The notes beneath the pieces are model-generated. The model saw nothing but the letters and a program-made list of their open reading frames with translations. It was not told the origin of the DNA and did no database searches. Position numbers and translations under genes: made by a program. A stretch of 62,570 nucleotides of DNA from the NCBI GenBank assembly GCA_030849805.1, contig JASANZ010002173.1:1-62570 (forward strand). Reading direction: 5' to 3'. Of the stretch, positions 20,399-31,346 are shown one piece after another. This DNA is from Sergeia podlipaevii. Its lineage: Eukaryota; Euglenozoa; Kinetoplastea; Trypanosomatida; Trypanosomatidae. Position 1 is the first letter of the stretch; every line of letters starts with the position of its first letter.

Positions 20399-21496
20399 CT
20401 AATGCAAGTCTGCGCGGCAGTATGGGCAGGTGTAGTGCCGCTCCATCCACTGTGTAATGCAACCGAAGTGGTATATATGTCCGCACGGCAGCTCCGCCAC
20501 CTCCTCGCCATCGTTAAAGAAAGAAAGACACACAGTGCAGGTGGAGGAAGCAATCGGGTAAGTGAGAGGACATGATGTACCGTTTATATGAGTGTTGGCA
20601 TCTTCCTTGGCGGCGTCTTCCCTCCCAGTATGACTTGAGTTGGTCACTGGTTTCATTCGTAGTGATATTGGGTGGGTAGTGACGTACGCCTCTTCCAGGT
20701 CGCGACAAGGGTCTTCCGTCAGCGAAGGGGGCGACAGAGATAAATACCCCCCAGTCTCCACGAAAGCCGAAGTGCGCAGGTACCGTTTCTGAAGTACCTT
20801 CTTTTGTTCTTCGGATGTGAGGCCGCCAACAGCGGCTGTGCGTGAGTGCTGTGGACGTAACCGATCGCCGCGCCTATAAATGCTGTCACGTCGCTGATCC
20901 TCGCTTTCACTTTCACGTCCACGCCTCCCCTCGGATCTGTCTCTTGTTACTCCTGCAGCTCCAAGTCCATACGGTGGCGTCGAGGTCGATCCTTGGCGTG
21001 ATGGGAGAGAGCTGTTACGATACTCAGGAGATGAATAGCCACCCACCATGCAACGCGCGCAGATATGGAGTCCCATTAAAATATGGCTGCCGATGCTACG
21101 GCGGCTATGCTGAGATGTTAGTAAGTCTCGCTCGCGCTCAGAGAGCTGTTCGCGCATATCTGTACTAGATGGCGCAGCGACAGCAGCAGCAGTGCCGTGA
21201 TGGCGAGAACGAGAAGGAGGAGGATGCACATTGGAGGATTCCGGCACCATTGAAACTGATGGTGCCGGCGGAGAGGCAATAGGGCAAGACTCGCTGGTGG
21301 AGGTAATGGTGGAAGGACGCTCCAAAAAAGCAGTTCTGTTGATGTGACAGCCGTAAGTCGTAGTGGAACGAGAAAGTGGGGGAGGGGTGTCGCAGTCATC
21401 TTCAGATTTTCGTCGTGTCGCGTAGGTAGCTGTTCCAGGCTCGCTGTTCAAACGGGTGATGTAAGAGGTCAAAGAATAGGTATAGCTCGCAAACAT
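20399..21496 (-). CDS. RING-H2 finger protein, probable E3 ubiquitin ligase
   Basis: The 365-residue protein carries a RING-H2 finger at its extreme C-terminus (about 317-362). The spacing C-x2-C-x14-C-x-H-x2-H-x2-C-x10-C-x2-C is complete, seen in CTVCLSFF, LPCGHIYHFGC and YTCPYCRADLH. Such fingers bind zinc and recruit ubiquitin-charged E2 enzymes, so the protein probably directs ubiquitination. The first 300 residues are low in complexity, rich in Ser, Arg, Pro and Thr, with no membrane segment or substrate-binding domain recognised. The stop comes only three residues after the last Cys-pair region, so the finger ends the protein. ATG 21494-21496; TAG 20399. Its mRNA may have a very long 3' UTR that includes the GC-rich island. 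Confidence 0.88.
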   Translation of the reverse strand: MFASYTYSLTSYITRLNSEPGTATYATRRKSEDDCDTPPPLSRSTTTYGCHINRTAFLERPSTITSTSESCPIASPPAPSVSMVPESSNVHPPPSRSRHHGTAAAVAAPSSTDMREQLSERERDLLTSQHSRRSIGSHILMGLHICARCMVGGYSSPEYRNSSLPSRQGSTSTPPYGLGAAGVTRDRSEGRRGRESESEDQRRDSIYRRGDRLRPQHSRTAAVGGLTSEEQKKVLQKRYLRTSAFVETGGYLSLSPPSLTEDPCRDLEEAYVTTHPISLRMKPVTNSSHTGREDAAKEDANTHINGTSCPLTYPIASSTCTVCLSFFNDGEEVAELPCGHIYHFGCITQWMERHYTCPYCRADLH

Positions 21497-24400
21497 TTTC
21501 TTTGCGAAAAAACAAAAAAAAAACAGCTAAAAAAAAGGATTCAATATACAGCTTTCCGCTGACGCCTTTTCTGTTCTTGTTTGCTTGTTTGTGTGTATTT
21601 ATGGTGTGCACGAGTGCGCGCTCGTTTTGAATTTCTATCTGCGTGCTACCAAACACGCGAGTTTCTCCTCCCTCGCTTTTTAAATGATAAAAAGAAATGG
21701 TACGAGTTATTGTGTTGCTTGAAATGCTTTACACTTCCAAATGGTTTGCTTTTTTTTTTTGACTATTTTGAAGAAAATAGAACAATCAAAAAAAAAAAGA
21801 CTTCAGCAGTTGCTCACTTGGCTCTCAAAAGATATGCGCAAAGAAAAAAAAAAGTTGTAAATGAAAGAAAGATATATACACACACATATATATAGATATA
21901 TATATAACAGAATAGCTCAACATGCAAGAAGAAAAAAAAAAAAGAAATGCTTACACGATGGTATGACTGCGCGTGTACGTGTATATAGAAGAGAGTATAC
22001 CCTGCTGCACTCTACAACTACCTCACCGCACCATGCCCATCAATGCTTAACAGTGGCTCCACAAGCGCATATATGTGTGTGTGTGAATGTGCGTCCAAGT
22101 AGAGTAGAGTGCTGGAGGCCCCAAGCGAATGAATAAAAAGTGCCAACGATAAGGGGCATTCGCTGCTGTATTTATTTTTCTTTTTCATTTTGAGCTACAC
22201 ATCAAATCAGCGACCGCCATATATATATATATAAAGAGGAAATAGAAAGCGAATACGATTTTCATTCTTGTAGACGTTAGCATAATCGTAAAATCGCCCT
22301 TGTGGTTTTGCTTTGAATTACTCTTGCCGATCTTCCTCCCTTTTGGGGGGAGGGAGGGAGGGGTCAAAGGCAAGGCCCCCCTTCCTCCATCGCTCTCTCT
22401 CGCTCTCTTCCTCTCTTTCTATCTCTCTCTCTCACACACCCTTTCTCTCTATCACACGCACGTGGATACACACATATCTACTCTCTTCTCACTTATTAAT
22501 GGTATATAGCTTTGTCATAGAAAGTGGTGGGAACACGCACCTCATCTCCTCTCCCTGATCGCGAATACATGCACGGCTAAAGAAAAAAAAAAAATGAAAA
22601 AGGAGAGAACGAGAAAAAAAAATCAGAATCCCAAGCGTGATTGTATCTACAGAGTTCTTTTGCATCGTTCCAACGACAACTACGCAAAAAAAAAAAAAAA
22701 GTAACGTGCACGTACAGGTACACACGAGAGAATGTGAGCTTCAAACACAAAAAAAGGTCCTCGCCACTCGCCCACATCCTCGAATAAATGCATGCGCCAC
22801 ATTTGTCAAAAGAAAAAAAAAAAGCATGCCGTACAAAAATAAAAAAAGAATTCTCATTCTCATTCTCATTCGTGCAATAACTCAATCAACGCCTCTTCGG
22901 TGAATATCTTTGTCCGCAACAACACCCAACAACAATTCATATTTAAAAACAAATACAATAAATAATAATAATAATAGTAATAACAGCTACAGTAATAAAA
23001 CGTATAAATTTCTATCAAGCATATGCACGACAACAAAAAACAACAAATCAAATATAATAATAATAATAAAAAGAAGAAGAAACAGAATCAATAACGACAA
23101 AAATAGGTATATAAATATATATGCATTATAGTCCAACAAAAAGAATGCTTCCAGTATTCACCCATTTTTTCTCCTATACTGCCTCCCTTTCCCCTCTTCG
23201 TTAAACTTTCTTTTTCAAGCTACATTCATAAGATGGATGTTTCTCTATTTTCTTTTTGTTCCTCAGCTTTCTTTCTTCCTCTTAACTGCTACGTCATTTC
23301 GCCAAGAACAAAAAAAAAAATCTGAGAAACAGCTAAATAGGTGCTTTTAATACCTCCTTTCTTTTGAAAAGTTATCCCAGGCGCACGGGCGTGACGCTGT
23401 GCGTGTGTACATGTTTCTTATGAGTGACAAGTAAGAACCACGTGAAAAAAAAAAAGCAATGAACTTTCAGTTACCCTCACCACTAACGGCAAACCACCAA
23501 CACTTGTGTGCCACACGTAAAGTGACAAACCGATAGTTACGCCGTGGGCCCACATAAGTGTTTTTGTCTCTGAAAGAAAAAGAAAAATCCCTCTGTCTTA
23601 GCCCGACCATCTCTCTTTTTTTTTAAAAGAGAGAAATGTGTTTAGATATAATTGGTAAAATCGGGCTCCTGTCTCTCTGTGTGTGTGCGCAAGGTATCGG
23701 TTAAAGGACTACGTAAATATAAGCCACACACACACACACACACACAAGCAAAGAGGCATCAATCAAAGACAAAGAACCCTCATAAAAGGAAAAAAAACAA
23801 AAATATCAGTAGCGACAAGTCACAAAGGGAAAAAAAAGCAACACACCATTTTCTCGTCTCTCTATTTCCACACTTTTATTTTTCCTTCTCTAATGTGTTT
23901 GTGTATGCCACCCCTTCCTTCTTCTTCTCAAAAAAAAAAAAAAAAAAAAATTTCGGTGTGTTCACCAGTAAGTGGCGTTACATGTAAAAACATGGAAGGT
24001 ACCATTCTCGAGTGCAGTGGATGATCTCCATGTCAAAAGCGCACATACACAGATACATGCAAACGAAAAGAGAAAAATAGTAAGGAGCTGGCAGCACATA
24101 ATCCGCAGATGAGAAGAAGGGAAAAGACATACATTTTTTTTTTTGAACTTACTCTCAGCAAAAGGGTTTTATAAAAAGAGGGTCACTATTTTCCAGTGCT
24201 CCACTGGCTCCCATCATCCATCCTCAGTGCTTGGTCACAGCCACCGCGTCGGGGCCTACGCATTCATGCGCACAGAAGAAATGTATAATACCTTCCTCCC
24301 TACCCCGCACCCCTCGCACCTTCATCTTGATAGCTGGCGCCGCTCTTCCCGCCCTTCTCTTTCCATATACTCTGTAAGAAATAAGTCAAAAATAAGAAAA

Positions 24401-25831
24401 AGGCAAAAGTGATGTTGAGGAACCCCCCCCCCTCACCTATCGAGCTACCTCGACTCCCATATTCAATGTATATATCGAAACATGGCCACACCCTCTAAAC
24501 AAAAGAGAACCTCACATGCGAAGAAACGTAAAGAAAAATAATAATAATAATAAGGCGTCTCGATGCGCATATACAGCTTATGTATATAGATGTTTTATGT
24601 ATTTCATCTGTGACACAGCAACGGTTAGACAGCACTCTCTCCTCTTCTCACCCCATTACTCGCCAAAAAAGTAACGCAAAGAAACGGTATAAAACACGAC
24701 AAAGGAGCAACAGCGCGAGGAGAATCAACGCAATGGGGGTAGATATTCGTCAAACAAACAAACAAACAAACAGACAGAAAAAATAAAGACTGAGCATAAA
24801 TAGCATGTAGTATAAGCAAAAAAGTAATAGCATGCACAGAGGAGGAGTTTGCCGAAGGTTCACTGCAAGCACACAAGACCTACAACATCAAGGCTAAAAA
24901 AAAAAAAAGAAGAAGAAAAAAAGAAAAAGAAGAAGAAAAATTTTATATATGCGATATCTTCATATCTGCTTTCATGTCGCCTCCTTAAGGCGTTCCAGCT
25001 TCTTTGTGTTGCAGATATCATTCTTCCCTTCCCTTTCCTTCCCTCCCCTCATACCCCCCCCCCCAAAAAAAAAACAGAGATACTTATGCCCGCAAAATAT
25101 CACCACCCCTACCTCAATTGCTACTTTTTTTTCCCCCACTTCTCTTCGAAATATGGTTACCCTTTTCTTTCCTGATATATATATATATATATTCCTGAAT
25201 ATAAGCTGTACGAGAAGGTACGCGTGATATATATATAGACACAGAAGACAAAGCTGGCAAATTCACCAAAGAAAGGAGAAACATATATATATATATCAAA
25301 AGGAAACGCGTTGTCACCTAACATCAGGATAATTGTGTGTCAGCGGCAAAACCTCCGTAGCACGGTGGTGGTCCATTGCATCTAGAAAGTAAAGAGTGCC
25401 TACAGGAGACCTCTCCAGAAGCAATAATAATACCCGCTCTTCCTCCCCTCCCCCCCCCCCAACGCGGCACGCAGTAGTCAAGAGAGGCAGTATTTGCCCT
25501 TGAGGTCAATTTTCTTCTTCCCCCTCCCCACTCCACTCTCTTTCTCCTTTTCTTTCTCTCTCCTTCTCGTTCCCTCGACATGTGGTCATGCGTGTTGTGC
25601 CCCTATCCCTTTGACTTCCCCGTTATAGTGCTCTGAGGGTTCTCTCTCTTTCTTAATTTGTCTTCTTTTTCCTTCTTTGCGGCTCAACAAGAGAGGAAGA
25701 AAGTGAGCTGCCTCCATCTTCATGTGTGCCTCTCTCTCTCTCTCATCATATCTTTTCTCTAATCTTGAAACGTCAAGTGGCATGTCGGCTGTTGTCACTC
25801 TCCATGACTCCTCTCTGAATGGGTCCACCTT
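21497..25831. other. 4.3 kb AT-rich spacer without a recognised gene
   Basis: The longest gap in the window, between the GSK3 stop and the RING start. It is dominated by A and T tracts, TA repeats (21890-21906, 22220-22234, 25179-25192, 25281-25295), CT-rich stretches (22388-22450, 25500-25580, 25728-25745), CA repeats (23726-23746) and an A21 run (23930-23950). All frames translate into simple Lys-, Phe- or Ser-rich peptides. A patch at about 24170-24350 has more balanced composition but no good frame. It may be a long 3' UTR of GSK3 or hold small RNAs that I cannot recognise by eye. Confidence 0.55.
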
Positions 25832-26884
25832 TCACTTGCGGATAAGCTTCTCCTTCTGCTCCTTGGTCATCGCTGCGACCTCCTCGGGCAAAAACGAAAA
25901 GAGATTGTCAGGGAGATTCTTACCGTCAGGGAGCTTGGCTTCAGGATCGTGAAGCTCATCGAAGAACTCGTGGCACATCGCATCTAGCGGGCTGAGGCGG
26001 TCCTCGGGAAGGTACCTGAGTAGGCGGCTCAGCAGATCATACGCCTCGACGGGGTACGGGAAGCTGAAAACATCCGTCCACGCAATACCCTTCGAGTTGG
26101 GTAAAGACACGGGCACATTGGTTGGGTTCAGCTTGTGCATCTCATCAGATGTGAGAGGGCCCAGCACCTTCACAATCTCCTGGAGCTGCTTGCGGCTGCA
26201 GTCGCCTCGGAAGAGCGGGTCGCCCAACATCATCTCCGCAAACACGCAGCCAACGGCCCATACATCCACAGCGCATGTGTAGTACTTGTTGCCAAAGATG
26301 AGTTCCGGAGCACGGTAGTAGCGAGAGCAGATGTACGCAACGTTGGGCTCAGAGGGGGAAAGGCGCTTTGAGCTACCAAAGTCGCAGAGCTTCAGCTCAC
26401 CCGTAGCCTCGTTGACGAGGACGTTCTGAGGCTTGATATCGCGGTGGCATACGTTGATGGAAGCGAGCTGGAGGACGGCAATGCTGCGCAGCAACTGATA
26501 GGCGAACACCTTCAGCATCACGTTCGGTGGGGGCATGCGCTTGTGGAAGTACTTGCGGCCAAAACGGTAGAGTGTCGTAGGCACGTAGTCCATAACAACA
26601 TTGAGGTATACATCCGCGCCGTTACGCTCACTGGTGTAGAAGTACGCCTGCAGCTGTACAATGTTGGGGTGGTGAAGGGCTGAAATGTCTTGCATAATCT
26701 CTAGCTCGCGGTTGCGAAAGCGAGGGTCCTGGATGACACGCTTGACAGCAACAGGAATGCCAGTCGTCTTATCCTTGCCTAGCTGCACAGTGCCGAAGGT
26801 GCCCTGGCCAGCTACGCATTCCAGGCTGTATTTCTCACTCACTATTTCGCTCTCCTTGTCAACAGGCTTGGCCTTGGACGACAT
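25832..26884 (-). CDS. GSK3: Glycogen synthase kinase 3, short isoform
   Basis: A complete 350-residue Ser/Thr kinase of the GSK3 family. Seen: Gly-rich loop GQGTFGTV (26-33), catalytic Lys48 (VAVK), helix-C Glu60 (NREL), catalytic loop HRDIKPQN (147-154), DFG 168-170, and the activation segment YICSRYYRAPEL, whose first Tyr (184) matches the autophosphorylated Tyr of GSK3. The pocket that reads a priming phosphate is also conserved: Arg59, Arg148 and Lys173. The N- and C-terminal extensions are short, as in the trypanosomatid short form, and the inhibitory Ser near the N-terminus of animal GSK3 is not evident. In T. brucei GSK3-short is needed for growth (recalled). ATG 26882-26884; TGA 25832; the acceptor is at 26948. 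Confidence 0.96.
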   Translation of the reverse strand: MSSKAKPVDKESEIVSEKYSLECVAGQGTFGTVQLGKDKTTGIPVAVKRVIQDPRFRNRELEIMQDISALHHPNIVQLQAYFYTSERNGADVYLNVVMDYVPTTLYRFGRKYFHKRMPPPNVMLKVFAYQLLRSIAVLQLASINVCHRDIKPQNVLVNEATGELKLCDFGSSKRLSPSEPNVAYICSRYYRAPELIFGNKYYTCAVDVWAVGCVFAEMMLGDPLFRGDCSRKQLQEIVKVLGPLTSDEMHKLNPTNVPVSLPNSKGIAWTDVFSFPYPVEAYDLLSRLLRYLPEDRLSPLDAMCHEFFDELHDPEAKLPDGKNLPDNLFSFLPEEVAAMTKEQKEKLIRK

Positions 26885-26947
26885 TTCTTCTTTTATTTGT
26901 GTCGCTGCTGCTCTCTTTTTTGTTTTTTTTGTGACTTTGATTAATGC

Positions 26948-26970
26948 CTAAGAGAGAGAAAGAGAGAGGC
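26948..26970 (-). promoter_or_regulatory. Trans-splice acceptor of GSK3
   Basis: An almost pure CT tract on the minus strand (complement of 26950-26968) ends in TTAG, AG at the complement of 26948-26949. The 5' UTR would be 63 bases. Confidence 0.6.
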
Positions 26971-27741
26971 AGATTCCGTTGCTTTTGGCTGCTTTCTTTT
27001 TTCTAAAAAAAAAAAAAAAAAGGGAAAGAACGGAATATAATATTTGAGATTCTATAATATTTCAACTGCCAAAATGTGTGTGTATATATGATAAAGCAAA
27101 CAAAACACAACAATAGTCAAAGGTGGAAATGTAAAGCTGTCCTACACACTCTTTACCTTAAAGCAAAATGATCCAAAAGAAAAAAAAAAGTAGTAATAAT
27201 AATAATAGATACCACTCAGTATGCGAGGTTAAGACCGAGGTGGTTGTTCTACAATACAAGAAAAAAAAGGACGCAAGTAGCCACCTCCGGTGATGTTGTG
27301 GATTCCCTATCTATAATCGAGTGTGGTCTACCTCTTTTGTATTTTATAGATGTGTATGTATAGGTATAAATATATATATATTGTAAAATACACCTCTTCC
27401 TTTTTTTACCTTCACCTGAAGTCAACTACAAAAAATATTTGCAAACTAAAAGAAAAGACACGTTTTAATAACAAAGAGAGAGAGAGGGAGCAATGGCAAA
27501 AAAATAAGAGCAGCACACCAAGGCTTAATAATAATAATAGAAATGCATGACAAAGGGGTTTCGCATACCAACCTTCCTTGAACAGATGCAAGTATCATGG
27601 AAATAGAAAAGCTTATCAAAAAAAAAAAAAAAGATTACGCGTATAAAAAAAAAAGAACGTTTTTTTTTTTATTTTTCTCTAGTACAGTAGCAACTCAGCT
27701 GAGGACGATATAGAATAGCAATATGTCCGCTATATATAAAA
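26971..27741. other. AT-rich spacer
   Basis: No gene. A18 run near 27006-27023, ATA repeat (27195-27208), TA repeat (27370-27380), GA run (27474-27488) and A/T tracts at 27617-27672. Confidence 0.65.
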
Positions 27742-28578
27742 CTACAGAAAGGAGGCAATGCGGGTGTTCCAATACGTATCAAACACGCGCTCAAGCTGCA
27801 TCAAGCCCTCCTCACACGATATATTAGTAGTGTCAAAGGTCTCGATGCCTCCAGTGAAGCCACCCTCCTTCAGTTTCGTCAGTTTTCCTTCCAGAGTTGT
27901 CTGACTAGCTACACGCCGTCGCGCATCTGCTTCTGGAAGTCCGTCGCGTGCCATCACGCGCGTCACGGCCTCCTCGGCAGTGCAGTGTGTGAACCACGTG
28001 TCAGTACAAAGCGCTAGGCTAGAGTCCATTTCTACTAGCAGTGCGGCCTCCAGCACAAGAAGCAACACAGGCTGCTGCTGCTGGCGAGCCTCCGTGATGA
28101 ACCTCTGGCGCTCAGCCGCAATGGCGGTGGAGATGTGGGGCCAGCACACAGAGTTGAGAAGCTGGAGCTTATCAGGATCAGAAAAAACAATGGCGCCAAG
28201 GGCACGACGGTTAATGAAGGGCTCAGTAGAGACCGCGTTGTCGGTAGCAGATGGCTTTGACTCCTCGAGAATATCCTTCCCGAAGCGGTCCAGCAGCTCG
28301 TAATAACAAGGAGTCCCCGGGACGTAAATATTGTGCCCTACAAGATCTGCATTGATGTACTTCACCCCCACACGTGGGACAGAATGACTGACACCTGTGC
28401 TGCAGCAGCCGCTGCTGCTGTCATGCGCAGTAGCAACAGCGACGGCCTCTCCGCGAGTGAGAAGAACCTCCTGAGGCGCACGCTGTCGGTTCAGAGCGCA
28501 CTGCACTAGATGATGGCAACGTGCCGTCTTGCCACTGGCTATGGTGCCTGTGAACCCAATTAGTCGCACCTGCTGCAT
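27742..28578 (-). CDS. coaE: Dephospho-CoA kinase
   Basis: The 278-residue protein catalyses the last step of coenzyme A synthesis, the ATP-dependent phosphorylation of dephospho-CoA at the ribose 3'-OH. It begins with a Walker A loop GFTGTIASGKT (8-18). The family signature NADLVGHNIY, with the Asp that acts on the substrate hydroxyl, follows an inserted loop (about 35-70). Further family blocks are RRALGAIVFSD, LLNSVCWPHI, LVLEAALLVE and the lid region (VTRVMARDGLPEADARRRV). The insertion between the P-loop and the NAD block makes it longer than bacterial CoaE (about 200 residues). It lacks an obvious presequence. ATG 28576-28578; TAG 27742. Confidence 0.92.
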   Translation of the reverse strand: MQQVRLIGFTGTIASGKTARCHHLVQCALNRQRAPQEVLLTRGEAVAVATAHDSSSGCCSTGVSHSVPRVGVKYINADLVGHNIYVPGTPCYYELLDRFGKDILEESKPSATDNAVSTEPFINRRALGAIVFSDPDKLQLLNSVCWPHISTAIAAERQRFITEARQQQQPVLLLVLEAALLVEMDSSLALCTDTWFTHCTAEEAVTRVMARDGLPEADARRRVASQTTLEGKLTKLKEGGFTGGIETFDTTNISCEEGLMQLERVFDTYWNTRIASFL

Positions 28579-29374
28579 ATGTTAGATAGTGTATATATGT
28601 GTGTGCAAGTAGCTCTATAGTAAGCACGTGTTTATTTTAAAAAAAAAACCTAAAGCAACAAAATCAAGAAAAAAAAAGATTGGAAGTACACTATTCAATG
28701 TTTCGTGCAAGAGTTCATATATATTGCGTTCCTCATCCATTGATATTGATCGTGTGTGTGAACATGATGCTGAAAACAAGCAGCTTGGCACAGCAGCAGT
28801 GCGCAGCGTAGATAATGCGGAACCAACACCAACAACAAAAAGCATCAATGATTACCAAAAGTGTAAGGTACCGAAAAAAAACAAAATTGCATTTGATTAT
28901 ATTTGTCATCTTATTTTTTATTTTACGTGCCCCTCCGCATGCATCGGATGGCAGAAGTTATATTATATAAAATAAAATAAAAATAAAATAGTAATAATCA
29001 TATAATTTTAGTAAAGAGACTCGATAAAAAAAAAAAAAAACGTGAAAGAAAAGGCCTTTCATGTTATTCTATTTTGTTTTGCGCCTGTACACCAGAAAAG
29101 TACACGAACAGCAATAAAAATAATAATAATAATAATAAAAGGCATCGATGAAAAAAAAACGCAAAAAAAGAAACAGGAGGACGATGATAAAAATAAAAAT
29201 AAGATCATCTAGAGCTATAAGCACTTCCCTGCTTTTGGCCAATCCTCCCCCTCCCACCTCCCTATACGCTTCTTTCATCATTCAAATCGTCAAGTCAAAA
29301 GTTTTTCTTTCTCTCTCATTCAGCAGCAGCGGTAACGTTTATTCGCTCACCTGCAGTTGTTTGAAACCGCTTTC

Positions 29375-29418
<44 letters not shown>

Positions 29419-30047
29419 TACACACAAATGCACACACACACACACATGCGACACCGGAGAATAATAGTAATAATAATAAGTGCAACACAGCAACAACACC
29501 AACTACACAGAAATACAAAAAAAAAAATTCATTATGTACTTTTAAGGCATCCTTCTTAATATCGTGTGAGTAGTTGTAATTTCTTTTCTTTTTTTCCTTT
29601 TTTTGTTGCTCTTTAATGAAGCTGTCAAGACTCTCGTATATATAGAAGTGCACGCTGCACTCCAAAGGCATATATATATATATATATATATGCATACATA
29701 CACGAGTGATCTTTCTATAGGCATTTCTGTCTATTTTGCTTTCTCTCTGTATCTCTCGCTTTCCTCTCCTTCCCTTCATCAATATATATATATATGGTGT
29801 TTCCATCCACTTCAGCCTCGTTTAAAGAAAAAAAAAAAGGAATGAAAGGAGAAGTACGCCTATACTGAGTCTCTTTATGGCTCTTTTCTCTCTCTTCTAA
29901 GAAATCATAAAAGACAGTCATCCCACAGAGCCCTTTGTCAGCGCTAATCCAAAGATCACACGCATACGTTTGCTTCTCTCTCTCTCTCTCTTTCTCTCGC
30001 CTTCCCCCTTTCTTCTGTTTCTAAATCATTTCTTTTAGAAATTACAT
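28579..30047. other. AT-rich spacer with TC and TA repeats
   Basis: No gene called. Notable content: A15 run (29026-29040), ATA repeat (29117-29138), a long TC repeat (29371-29415), a CA run (29430-29445), TA repeats (29669-29691, 29783-29793) and a second CT run (29973-29993). Confidence 0.6.
29371..29415. repeat. (TC)n microsatellite
   Basis: About 22 TC units with one interruption (CTTTC) in non-coding DNA. Confidence 0.9.
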
Positions 30048-31346
30048 TTAAGCGGTGTACTTGCGCTCCACCACCTCCTCAATGTTCATCTCACCGCTCA
30101 AGGCCTTGCGCGCCTTGACATCCTCCAGCACGGCGGCAATGGCAGCAGCACGCTCCGTGCCAGCCTCCTTGAGGGCCTTATCGTCGAGCTGCACAAAGGC
30201 AAACGTGCGGGTGCCCTTAGCATCCCGTTTGCTGAGGCGAGACTCCACCTTGATGAGCTTCACAGGCGCGGTGGAGCCCATCACGATGCGGATATCCTCC
30301 TCAGTGGTGTTCTCGGCAAGACCCTTGATGATGATATGATAAAAGATGACGGAGCGACCAGCGCTGCGGGGCTTCTTCTCACCCTCGCCAGTCTCCTTCC
30401 TGGAGCGACCCTCGCCAGCCTCCTTCTTGGCGCGACCCTCGCCGGCCTCCTTCCTGGAGCGACCCTCGCCAGCTTCCTTCTTGGCGCGACCCTCGCCGGC
30501 CTCCTTCCTGGAGCGACCCTCGCCAGCTTCCTTCTTGGAGCGACCCTCGCTAGCCTTGCGCTTGCCCTCCTCAGCAGCGGCGTCCTCCTTGTCGGCCTCC
30601 TTCTTGGAAACTTTGGCCGTGACGCGGATAGGCTTGACGGCGGGGGCAGCAGCAGCACCAGTGGCCTCCTTAAGGCGCAGACGCTCAGCGAAGCTCAGCT
30701 TGGAAATATCGACAGCAGAAGCAACCACCTTCTCTTCCTTCACAGGAGTCGCCTCCTTGGCCGCCTCAGCAGCGGCAGCCTTCTTCTTCTTGGCGGGCTC
30801 GGCTTCCCTCTTCTCAGCAGCAGCGGCAGCGGCGGTGACCTGAGTGGTAGTGGGCTGGGAGATCTCTTCAATCTCAGCAGCTGCCTTGGCACTAGGCATG
30901 GCAAACATCGGAGGAGTCTCTGTAGCCCAGTGCACGGCGCTGGCAGCGGCAACAGGGGCGGCATGAATGTGAGCGAAGGTATCGGCGGCGACTGCGAAAG
31001 TGTTCTCGCGCAGTTCGCGGAGCTCAATCTCTTGACTAAAGCGCTGCTCCTTCGCAGACGGCTTGGCAAGGGTGAGCATGCCTTTAAAAGAGACGAGAAG
31101 GTTGCCCATGGTGGTGCAGGTCACAATCATGTCTTCAATCTTGACCGCCTTGACGGTGCCGACGGAGTACAAAGAGGTGAAAAGAGCGGTGAGCTCCGCG
31201 GTGCCCTTGGCCCTACGATTCACATGGTTCACGCTGGCGGTGGAGAAATAGAAGCCAGGCAGAGAAGCTGGCTGCTCCACAAGGGTGCTGTAGTAGCGGC
31301 AGGCAAAGCTAACGGCAATGCGCTGCTGACGGTCTGCGGCGGTCAT
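30048..31346 (-). CDS. NTF2-like plus RRM RNA-binding protein (RBP42/G3BP-like)
   Basis: The 432-residue protein combines an N-terminal NTF2-like domain (about 5-128; FACRYYSTLVEQPASLPGFY at its start, and VTCTTMGNLLVSFKGML) with a C-terminal RRM (about 333-410; FYHIIIKGL, then RTFAFVQLDD as RNP1). This order is that of G3BP and of T. brucei RBP42, a polysome-associated mRNA-binding protein. Between them lie an Ala/Glu/Lys-rich linker (about 155-265) and a nine-residue tandem repeat (consensus EGRSRKEAG, about 267-320, six copies). The repeat alternates SRKEAG and AKKEAG, making a strongly basic, RGG-like surface. RNP2 is unusual (IIIKGL). ATG 31344-31346; TAA 30048. No canonical AG lies between the T12 tract and the ATG, so the acceptor must be farther upstream. 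Confidence 0.88.
   Translation of the reverse strand: MTAADRQQRIAVSFACRYYSTLVEQPASLPGFYFSTASVNHVNRRAKGTAELTALFTSLYSVGTVKAVKIEDMIVTCTTMGNLLVSFKGMLTLAKPSAKEQRFSQEIELRELRENTFAVAADTFAHIHAAPVAAASAVHWATETPPMFAMPSAKAAAEIEEISQPTTTQVTAAAAAAEKREAEPAKKKKAAAAEAAKEATPVKEEKVVASAVDISKLSFAERLRLKEATGAAAAPAVKPIRVTAKVSKKEADKEDAAAEEGKRKASEGRSKKEAGEGRSRKEAGEGRAKKEAGEGRSRKEAGEGRAKKEAGEGRSRKETGEGEKKPRSAGRSVIFYHIIIKGLAENTTEEDIRIVMGSTAPVKLIKVESRLSKRDAKGTRTFAFVQLDDKALKEAGTERAAAIAAVLEDVKARKALSGEMNIEEVVERKYTA
30387..30548 (-). repeat. 27-bp tandem repeat inside the NTF2-RRM gene
   Basis: About six copies of a 27-base unit in phase with codons, each encoding a nine-residue GEGR-(S/A)-(R/K)-KEA unit. Neighbouring copies are nearly identical and alternate between two forms, which suggests expansion of a two-copy unit. 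Confidence 0.9.
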
